From positions 80,221 to 144,220 of the forward strand of contig JAQGDQ010000553.1 in NCBI GenBank assembly GCA_030141605.1: a stretch of DNA of 64,000 nucleotides. The letters are read 5' to 3'. Positions 32,301 to 44,300 of this stretch are shown one piece after another (position 1 is the stretch's first letter; each line of letters opens with the position of its first letter). Under the pieces are notes generated by a model that worked only from the letters and a program-made list of their open reading frames with translations, was not told the origin of the DNA and did not search any database. A program made the position numbers and the translations under genes. The DNA comes from Tubiluchus corallicola. Lineage: Eukaryota; Priapulida; Priapulimorpha; Priapulimorphida; Tubiluchidae.

Positions 32301-35300
32301 AGAAGCAGGCAAAACAAAGTTTAAACAGAGTACTATATAGCAAAACGTAGCTTACTTATTAGGATGATGACACATTAAGACTGACACATGCAGCTTGAAT
32401 TGACACAACTGCTATTACTGCTATCAGAACTGGCCGGCAAATTTTAGGAAACTTTTAAGCTGGCCTTTACCACTTTTGTCCAATCAGCTGCAGCTCGAAG
32501 AATAAAGCTACTAGTGTTTCCCCGGCCTTTTTAATACATTCGAAAAAATTTTGCTGAAAATGTTTTCAAGATTAAGTACCTGGCATTCTTGAGTAAGTGA
32601 CATTAAGAGAAATGTCAACAAAACCTTGTCTTGATGCACTTATCGGTTGATCTTTTAATTAATTGGCCATTAATCTTAAACAGAGTAAATCTATAAAAAT
32701 CTTAATTCATGATTATCGCGCGCCACATCTTTTAATTACATTTCACTTCCTCAGCTCTCGCCTACAGCATACAGTTTGCATTCGCCAGTCAAGTGCGGTA
32801 CAAACTTAATAAATTCATAAAGCCAAGTGTTGCAATAATGTACAGCCTCGTATACATAACCATTCTTTTTTTCCCGCGCCATTAGTTCGCTTGCACGGCG
32901 AAGAGAAAGGCAACTATGTCGTAAATAATGACGGGAAAAAGCCCGGGAGGTATTTATACGATTACAACTGCACATGTGCTAAATAATAGCTGAGGAAAGA
33001 GTTATTATGTGCGCGCATGCAAGATTCTATTAAATACACATTACACGCTATACGCCTATACGATGTCGAACGTGCAGAATCTGCAAGAAATGAAAAAATA
33101 ATTCATGTTTAGGGTATTGATTATTGTACATTATGTCAGCTATCCGGGTATAGTCGATAAAAGTATACATCTTGTACGCAATGTTAATATAGGCCTATAC
33201 TAGAATAAACGGTATACTAGTACGTGAGAACAGATTTATTTCATTCTTATAAACATTGTACACTATCACAAAGCTTCGCAAATCCGGGACTCAATATGTC
33301 ACGTGGATTTAATACTACGTTTAGACTCAAAATTAATCAAAATAAAAAAATTTATCTTATTAGCTAAAATCACTTTACTATGAAGGAACTAACATTGGAA
33401 ATGCTGAATTTAGTTAGCCAGCCTGCAAGGGATGAACTATGGACTGCTACTGAGGAACTCTGTCCACTGAGGAATGCGTCTGCAATGTTGGCAGAGGGTA
33501 TCTGGTTCAATTCCAGGCTGCATTAAAAGTTTTTGACATTTCAAATTTGGTAACAAAATTAAATTAATTGTTAGTTTATATATATATCACCAATAATAAT
33601 CTTGATGTTAAAATTATACGGATTTGTTCATTTACACTCTCTATATAGCTCTAACTGGCAAAATAAATTACAGTAAGTTAATTCAGACGAGTGGGATCAT
33701 TCTAGACCCTCGAGTCCTAACCTGTCAATTTTAATGGAGTTTAGTTTTTGTTTGTTGTTGAAAATATTTGTAAATGTCATAAGAAAACCGGAAAACCACA
33801 CAACTAGTTTTAAGTAAGGGCCCTTCTTCCGCTCATAATATATATTACTGTATTTTGCTTTTAAAACTGTGATAGAAAGGATGGGGGGGGGGAAGAAGCA
33901 CGGAAATTCGTGTCATCGGGTCCTTGTGCCATAATTCAAGTGTGTGACAGTAAGATGTTTTTAAAGCTCCCTTGCTCCGTTAAAATGCTATGAAACCTTT
34001 TGGGGCTCTTAAATGTTTAAAAGTTTGGTTATGTCCAACTTGTGCGAATATTGCTCTAAACTGAAACACTTTAATTTACTTTTCTCGTTCCACAGTTAGC
34101 AAATTTAGACCTAACTGCTTTAGCTAACGTTATTTTAGAATAAAATGTTTTCTCAAGGATATTTTATCTTTTGTTTAAATGAATCTTGCTCCTAACTGTT
34201 ACTTCACAACAGAAACGAGTGTACTTAAAGAAATTTCGCAGCGGCACACACTTTGAGGTCAGACATTTGGAACCAAACGATTCTTCAAAGAGCGGCAGGT
34301 TGCGGCTGGTTGCCAGGAGTAACTTACAAGTGGGGCTGTTCTATTTTGGCACTCTTCCTTGAACAAAAGCCAAGAATGACACTCTTCACGCAACGCCAGA
34401 AAGTCACGAACAAGGAGGTGAGTACACAACAGCTCAAAGGCAGATAACCCTGCAAAAGCTCAGCCAAATCACGGCACATAAATACACTTAAACACGCTAA
34501 AATTAGGCTTGCAGAAAATTAGTTTTGCCATTTCGATTAATTTGCCAAACATTTTACTTCCAATTCAATGAGTTTAACGTTTATTAACATTGCTAACTCG
34601 TACATCAAGAGCAGATCTAGCAGAGTGGGGTGGGGGAAGTAAATCTAGCAAAAAAAGGTAGGGTGGGGGAAATGGATACCTGTTCAACAATCAACATAAG
34701 CAGACGTACAAAGAAGCATCCTTGTAAATATTGTGCGGTACTTTTGTTGCTTCTGCACATATAATCACAAAAGAGAAACTGCAAAGGCCGCGGACAGTTT
34801 TAGACGCACATTTAAGCATGAAATGCCATAGTTGAGACATGTTGAGAAACTTTGGGCTTTTCAGTAGAGAGTGTACAAACAAGCTAGCCAAGCGTTTTGA
34901 AAACAGGAATTTCACACTGATTCAAAAGAGATCCCCTGGCACACAAGTTTGAGACCTAGTTTCCTGCCTGCGCTAAAACTAATCCCCTTTCTCTGTGCCT
35001 CATTTTACCAACAAGCTTCAAAACAGGCTGACTCTGACTATTGCTTGTAATTTTACGAGCGTCATAAAATGTACCAGGTCATACTCAAATTCGCGCAGGT
35101 TATAGGTCCATCGCCAGATCTTGCATTTTTTACGCAAATCGCCCCACTCCCCCCAATACGGCCAATGGCCACTCAAGGCCAAATCGTACAACTAATTTAT
35201 TGACGATAGAATTATATATCTGTAATGTTCTTTTGAATCGAGTGGATAGTAGCTTTCGGGTACGAAATTTTACAGATAACAGATGAAGGACAAAACTAAA

Positions 35301-38300
35301 TTTATAAGTAGTACGTACTGTCAACGTTTTATTCATCTGGTTATCACATTGGTTTATTTCTATCATGAAAAACTGTGAGTTAACCTGGATTCGAGCCCAG
35401 GACTTTGTGGTTTAACAAAGCCACACGCTCTAGCACTTGAGCAATTAACCAGCTACCTAGGTCTGACGACTCACAATGCTAGCTGTTTCCCGATGCTACT
35501 GTGACACCATTAAAAACGAAACAGTTGAACATCAGTCACATCACGTGACTAATTTTCACAAGTGCTTTTAAATGTTCACCATAACTCTTGATAGAAATCA
35601 CTGGAAAGTGAACTTTCAGGCTAAAGCCCTTTAGCAACAACCTCAGCCATAAAAACACTAAAGCAATGCTAAACAAATTTCACTGTTACTCATCTTTAGA
35701 CCATAGATGCAAGTTAGCAACGCTAGCCATTTCCTACATATAATGCGCGCGTGATCATCATCAATTTTCTCATTTAAACACTTCAAAATAGTTTAGAAAG
35801 TTCAGCCAATTGTTGTAACTATTAAACATAAATGGAGTTAGTTCAGTGCTCCATTCCAAAATGAGTTCACCGGTTTTTGGACAGCTGACTCATGTTTTTA
35901 TCCCTTAATTTATTTCACAAGAACTCATACTAAATTCCATAATTTAGAACATTTATTTACTACACTTTAAAGCATAAAATTTACATTTAAAACATTAAAG
36001 AATTTCAGTCTTACAATAATTTAAAGTCACATTTGCAGTAAAACGTTAGCAGATGAATTTTGCTAAACAACTTAAAGACGTTGGACTCGCGTAACCATAT
36101 TAATGCAATTAGCCACCTCCCCCAACAAATTAGACACCTAATCCATACGCTGCATTTAATAAGACAAATACTTCCTAAAGCTTTGTCACTAATCGCCATA
36201 GAGAAATTACACTAGTTGTTTTGCGTAAAGATCGCATACCCGACTGAACATTGTAAAATGTGGACACAGAATAGTTGGAACCTAAAATATCTCTAATCTG
36301 CTAATAACCAAATAAACACAATAACAGCTAAACACAGTTAAAACGTGTAGCCACTTAACTGTGCAAATCCCTGTTTTAGCAATGAAAACAATCACTACGT
36401 TTACGATGTTGCCAGTACACTGGTGGTCAGTGGTCACTGCCCGGCTTGGATAAGCTCTGCTTACTGTGATTTAAAAAAACAGCAAAACGCAAATTATAGA
36501 AATTCTAAAGAGCAAAAATGTTAATGCGCAATAATTGCAGGTACATTTACCAAATTACCTGCGAATAAAGATCACGAACTCAATCAGAGCTGAATGGGCT
36601 GCCAATGTGTTCTATATAGTACTTAACTGCAGTAATGATACGCTTAAAGCAGACAGTTATGATTGGTTTTAAATCAACTATGACACTGTACATCCGACTC
36701 ATAAAACTGGACAGGCTTTTGCAGTGGGTGGTATTGCTTATACAGTCATAGTATATGCTGTAACAAAATAAATTCACCTGAAACCTCGTGTAAAAAAAAA
36801 CTAAAAATTGACAACAAAAAGACTATCAGATATTTTTCTTAGAAACTATGGTAAACGCACTCATAATGTTAAGTGGAAGTTATAATAGTTGGACTTGCCT
36901 GGATAGCTTTACTTTATGGTAATTGTAAGTCTGGCAAGTTCAATACAAACTGAGCATTTGTTATGGTAATAGGCTAAAATTTCACAAACTGTATCTAGTA
37001 CCATTTACTAATAATTTTGCATTAGCACTACTATCTTATTGCACATCTATAACTGTGGTGTTGTCAATATATTACTAAGTCCCTATCTGAACTGTAACTT
37101 AAACTAATCATTACACACATGAATTGTTTTGTTATGCAAACAAAAGAATTGCCTTCAATCTTCAATTATAAAACTGTAAAAGGGAGGGATAGAAACGCCC
37201 CCGAGAAATGCTGTCACATTGGAACCGTCCCAGTTAAAGTGATCACTTAGAGCAGTAGCTGTCTTCTTAATAGCAAGCTTGGGGGCAAAAGAGTGGAAAG
37301 GAACTTTCTTATATTCACAGCAAGAGCAAAAACTACAGCTTTTTGTACCCTTGTTAACTAACTTGACAAGAAACTAACAGCTCAGTGTGTTTAGTGTAAG
37401 TCCCTTAAAAATGATAATAGACAGGGCAATTAAATTGAACTTGCCTGAATACCCTAAAGAGAACTGGGATCCAATGGTTGATCGCGTTCTCTAAGTTTAA
37501 ACGAAAACAGGATGATTGTTCATATCCTGTTCTATTTTGAAGTACGGTAAAAAATAAACATTTTAAAATCTATAATAATGCCAAAGCGTTTCTGATAATT
37601 AAATAATAGATTACATCACAAATGAACATAATTTTTAACAGCACCAATATTCCACGAGCGTGGTACACGCGTTTACGAAAGAGAAAATTGAAGAATTCAC
37701 GCACGAACTCTCGAATGCGTGCACTACGTCACAAGTGAACACCTTTAAACTGAGAGATACAGTAACCTGTTTTTTGCAAAACATTACTGAGATGTAGACG
37801 TTAGTGCCCATCTAATTAGCGAATGGCGAAATCCATGTAACAGCGAGGAACTAGCTGCGCGAACGTTTCTGTGGTAATAATTCATTTCACAAAAAGCATT
37901 CTTGAAAATGTGACAGCAGATCGGGGAACATAATATCAAATTATGAGTGGTGCTATATTGCATAATGGAGGCACCTAAGATAATTCTAAAAATAGTATGT
38001 TCAACTAGGGCAGATAGTTTTGAGCTACAGTTTAAGATTGAGTCCGGTTTTCCTTTAAATAATATGATATCGAAATTTATTATCTAGGAATTTATTGTAT
38101 ATGTATTTGCTATAGCACTGTTCACCAGCACTTATAGCATTTCATCACTGCATTTCATGCATCTACTTAATTTAGTTTTAAACTGTTGACTCCCTGAACG
38201 TAGCTGAGACTAATGAGCAAATAACATTTAAAGTATAATTATTATTGTAGCTATAAATAATAATCCTCACTGCACGACAGACAATAAATCAGACAACATG

Positions 38301-41300
38301 AAAATTTAGTTTTTCCACTAAATTTACGTAGCAGTAAAATTTTGTTTTGTAACTGTATGTTCTGTAACACTAATACTGTGGGCTAGCAAGTAAAGTGCGT
38401 TATTAATACTAACGAATGGCCAACCACAAAAATGCATCTTTCAATTGCGGCAAATTACTGTATTTATATAAGTTATTAAGCATTTTGCGTAAAATAACGG
38501 GAACTTAATTTTCCAAAATACACGAAAGTTTTAAAATTATCAGTTTTAAAGACTACTTTATAGGCTTTGTTGAAAAGTAACTGTATTCAGTAAAACCTCT
38601 AGTACAGTACCGAACATCAGCAGATTCTGTAAGACTGTATAATAACAGTGTACAGCAACAGCAGCAATAGCAGCAATAGCAACTTTAGTACAGCAATACC
38701 ATAGCTACACGTAGTAAGAACAAATTTACAGACTTGAGGCTATTCCAATAAAAAACGACGGTTGACTCTAAAAACCACGTCTGAGCTTTTTTATTCACCC
38801 CAAATAAAGCCAATGGTCACTTACGTTGAGGCTGATGAGAAAATGAAAATATGAATAATTGTCCATAGAAATAAAATTTGTAAGACTAATTATATAGTAT
38901 CTGTTGATATTCTTCTTGCATTGAGCGAAATTTTGAGGAAAACAATTTTCAGGTACAGAATTTGGGAGACAAACAGCCCGAGGAAAGAAACTAGATTTTG
39001 TTCTACATCCAAAACTCGTTTTGTACCCCAAGATATGGGTTTCGGTAGTTTCTCCAGTTTTCAGAATGAGATGGCTTGTGCACGTGTCTGAGCTTAACCA
39101 ATAAGACGCAAAGTCGTAAAACAGCATCAACTTAGCAAGGAAAAACAGTATAACTGTGACACATCACATTATTCATTACACCTGCTCATGAAAAAATCAA
39201 TCACGAAATGTGTGCCAGCACGAGAATAATGAAAACTCGATCAAAAATGACCCAAGGGGGCCATTAAATGATCACTGTTTGGTGAGTCTGGAAACAGACC
39301 AATCAAAATTCTCATATTTGCATTCGCACAAAACTGACACATGCAAGAGAGAGATAAGTACGCTATATAAAAAAAGATGTAGATAACAGTTTTGCCAAAT
39401 CAACATTTAAGGCCGTTTCCCTATTGAACAGTGAAATTGCACAATTGTAAAGAAAAACAATTTTAATTTTGATGATAGTACATGTATTCCATTCAAATAA
39501 ACAACCTAAAGCTCTATATAACGCATGCACATATATCACTTAGTAATAATAAAAATCTTTATTTGCCATAAAAGAATTGCACAAAAATATAATAATTCTC
39601 AGTGTAGTTGTTTTAAGCACATAATACTGTTGAAGGCAAATGCGTCCAGTGTAAATTAATTAAAAATAACAAATTGCGAGTATCTGAAAAATACATATGC
39701 ACGGGGCCTAAAAAATTTCAAGTTCAGCTAAAATGAAATTTTCTGTATCTTGCGCTGCGGTAATGCCAGATAAACAGGATAACTGCATGGCTATTGCCAC
39801 AATCCAGCTGTTGTGGAAAAAACCGTTTAAAAGCACCTACAATCCTACATGCAGCGTGACCATCGAATGACCAGCACGTAAACTGAAAAGTAGACCATTT
39901 TACCACCTCATAAAAACAACACCAATAATCAAGACCCGTGTAATGATTGGGCTAATGCCGATGTTTGTTTTCCCTGAAACACGATTCCCGGTTCTTTTGG
40001 GAGATCCCGGATTCTTCCCAACGGCAGCAGAGTTTCGAACTTCCTCTGAACTACTTACGCACGGCGAGATAACAAAGATTCGCTTTGTCACTAATGATCA
40101 CCAACCAGCTGCTAGCCGAGTTATATGTTACAGAAAAACTGATATTGACTATGCAGTTTCAGACAGCCTGTGTTTTGAATGAGTACGTAGACTAGCAAAC
40201 ACATGGAAGAAAGAGAAATAAGAAGCAGCAGTAGAATTTCATTACATTTATGAATATAACATTGGCTCATAGATTGATTAAATTCGTACTAGACTCTTAT
40301 AGATAGGTTACTACCGATTACCGAACAGTAGTCATTAAAAGGTGCCATTACACTGATTATATGTAACAGTGATTAAATTGAAAAGTTGTGGCTTTAACAC
40401 TTATAACCTAGATGCAAAAATCATTCTCTATAAGGTGGTACATAACCTTTCGCAAGGGGGTACAAATACAACAGCTAACACTATAGAGCAATTTATTACA
40501 CCAAAATATTGCTGAAACAATTGTGAATCTATTATTCTTTCAATATTTGGTATAAAAGTATCAGGTGTCTTGCACAGTCTGCGATATTGAAGGATATGAT
40601 CGGAGGCCTGAAAACTCTGGGATTAAAATTTTTCGAATGACATGGAAATTCACTGTACCTCAATGTCGCCAAACATTGGAGCTATCTTGAAATCTTGAGG
40701 ACACAGTGGTTACTTAGATGGTCCAAGAACTAATCAGTATTCGACAAGTTTGACAAACTACAAGATGTGAGACATCTGCAAGATGTCTTGGAGTACCATG
40801 AGTTTTGCAAGTCGCTGCTCCAAAATTTCAGGCCGAACCAGACACCCAACACTTACACACTAAATTCTAGGTAAATTCGCAACTGTTTCAGCAATAATTT
40901 TAACTATTAAAAAGTGTACATTTGTTTAACGAATTGTACGAAAAAAAGATAATATAATACATACACACACACGAGCGCGCGCACACACATACGCACACAC
41001 ACATGTAATGTTTTGATGTAATAAATTGTTCTGTAATATTGCTCGTTGTTTCTGCATTCCACTTGACAAAGGCTACGTACCGTCCTGTATTATCAAAAAA
41101 CTTTTCATTGCAATTATGATTGAGCACTGAATTTACGAAGAAGTGGCTTTTGGCAAATGCACTGTAGCTACCTCCTTGCGCCTGTAGCGTGCATAAGAAG
41201 ACGAATAAAAAGTTGTCAGATGCCTGTTGGTAAGCCTATTTTAAGAGAGTTTGAAACATACCATCACCTCACAACTGAAACAGTAATTCTAAGGGATTGT

Positions 41301-44300
41301 CTATTGTTTACTTTGTTGAAAGTTTGTTGAAAAAAATTTAATTAATAAAAACTCCCACAATTAAAACAATTATTTCCCACCTTGTTTCAATCATGAAATT
41401 TTTGTTGTCTTAATGACAAGTTCTCGTTATTAAATTTGCGTCATTGTTGAACACAATTTCGTTAATTTCGATACATTGTTTCTGTGAGACTAATGGTGAA
41501 CTAACTACCAATTCAGTGTCACAATTCAGACTCCAGAGGTCAAAATCAATATGAGTTAGCAGATACGCTAACAATGGCTTCCAATTTTAGAATGGCCTAA
41601 ATCAATCATTTTCCACGTGTATTGACCATTGACCAGTCTCTTGAATCCTCACCACTCTGACCAGTTGCCATTGTACATACCTGCCTCACCTGCACAACGA
41701 TTGATTATCAGTAGGACGTATAGCCTCCATAGGTAATACCCTATAATCTAGAACAAATGGAGCTCTAGGGAAATCAGGAGCTGTCTACTTTTACTTGATA
41801 ATCCGAGACGACATACACTAAAAAACTAAAAGTGCAGTAGCTACTCTTGGTTCAGTAATAATTATGTAGATGGCAATACCGGCACTGTAAACCGTGTTCA
41901 TAACTACGCATTATGCATAATGTGTTATGCATAGACATCTACTCATGAAGCCCCTTTAATTAATGTAGGCGGAACAAGTTATTAATGATACGTTATCAAG
42001 AAGGAGATAACAACTCTTGTAATTGCCGTGGAAAGAAAAACACTTCATGTCTTTCAAGAAAGATTTGAATCAGAGTCTTTCTGTTTGCACAACAGGAAAT
42101 CATTTGTCCAAGTGAAGCCAAAAAGGGATTATACAGGCAATTAATGTCCTAGCACGTTCTGAACATTTTTAGGCATTGGGAATACACAAAATGATAAGAT
42201 TCCCAGACCAGACAGCAAAAATCAGATAAAAAATATACAACAATGACAAATAAGTACAAATCCAGACAAGCAGGTATGTTAAAATTCAAACTAAATTTAG
42301 GAAACTTTCTGCGACATTAATTAACTTAACTGAAGTCCAGATTAACACTAAACTTGATATTATACAGAAATGATGGATGATGACAGAATATAGGAATGGT
42401 AACTACGTACAATCGTGCATAATAATCTAGTGAATATGATTTCATTGAACATAATCTTCAGTCTTTTTTTTCAAATGAAACCACTAAAGCCTCTAATTAC
42501 ACACTTTTATATTAACTCAGAAGAGACTTATAGATCCCACCTCCTAGAAAGGAGGTCAGAGGAGGTGAAAGGGTCAACAGTCAAAAAAAGGAAAGTGGCA
42601 TTCAATCTGAAGGCAGCAATGCAACAGTACAAAAGACACCAACACCATCAAACTCACTTAAATTATATAACTAAATATATGTAGTGACTGCTTAAACAAA
42701 TGCCCTTCATAATTTATGAGAGTTTAGTTGCCCTTCATTCTGTTAAACTTCTGAACTTAATTAATTGCAAGCTACTGCGCAGGAGAGATTTTAAAGAACA
42801 TAGGCTGCAAGAACATGAACGTTTTCTGAGCACTGGCAGATCTTTTTGAAATAGACCATCTGCCCACAACATTGGACTTAAGAAATTCCACCACTGGCTG
42901 CTTAGCCAACACAGATAATTCTCAGACAACTCTGGTCCGTCCAAAATGAACGAATAAGTGACATTCAACACCGTACCATGTGCAGTGGGTTGTCTCAAAT
43001 ACTTCCTGAAGATTGTTTTTTTTCAAGCAGAAGTTATGTAGTCCACTAACTCTCCTTAGACTAGAAAGGCCACTAACATTATGCATTTGTAAACTTCCTA
43101 AAATTGATCGTAATCAACTTTTGTTGTGCCAGTGATTTTTCTAGTCAATGCTTTATTAGGATCTTTACTCTTACTAGTTATATGTTAAACTATTATGATA
43201 CTGTTATCATGTAATTGTACAACTGCTGTATCCTTGTAATCTTGTTATCATCACCCATCATTTGCATCTGCACTGTATTATATGTTGTTTTCTACGTGTA
43301 CATTGTACCTGTCTACAAATATGTATTGCACCATTCGGTTATGTAATAAATAATACATAAGCATTATTTTTATTACGTCGTCCGCATTCTTATTTCTAAT
43401 TTTATTCACATATCATTCAAGTCGCCTGACAAATTAACAAAACAGGAGAAAAGATATTTTAATTTTTAAACGACGCAGATTGTGAGTATAAAATACTGGT
43501 ACAATGTCTACTTACTCTTGGGAATGTATGTAATAGATCGATTATGTTTCACTTCCCTTTAAAAAGTAAAAAGATGCATCTTTTAAAATGATGCAGAAAT
43601 GATACAAGGCCCAACATCCAAATGTTCTGATGTCCAAGCAGGGTGAGTTCAATGCCAATTATAGACAAACCTGATGCTTGAGAAACATCAGGATAAAACA
43701 TGCTGTGAGAGTCAGACAGAGCTTTCAGCCTTTTAAAATCACAAGCCATGCACCAGCTAGAAGCAAAACTCACACCAGGACAAGGACTGTATTTCAGTAA
43801 TTTTTTTTATGAATCTTAAAACTGGTATATAAAACTAGTTGCACCACATTCTACATACCTATTCTGCTAAACACTAAAATATGCAATAACTCAATAGTTT
43901 TCGCTCTATTAGCTCTTCCACTGAACCCTAAATAATTTTTCATTCTGCAGGCTCACATTTTAACCAAGTGGGGCTTATGGAGCCTGCCTGAAGAGCAGCT
44001 CAATTGCCAGCAAGTTTATTAGTTTATGAATGCAGATTTTGTTGATAAAATGTGAAAATGTCCTTGATAAACAGGTAGCAAAAAGACTTGAACTTCTTTT
44101 AACACAATATTTTGTTACTACTTCAACAAGCTGAAACTTAACAAATAAAATTAGGCATTTAACCACACAGGAATTTATTCAAAATCATGCAATTAATTTC
44201 CGGTACAATTCGATCTCTCGTACATCATCGTTATCTGTGACAAAATTTAATCTAAAATACAAATGTAAAATGTTCAATTTACATTTCATTATAAATAGTT

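Noticed and set aside
35374-35459. Working tRNA gene
   Set aside because: A and B boxes and a T-arm are present, but acceptor ends do not pair and the anticodon loop is too long, so it is listed as a tRNA-like repeat.
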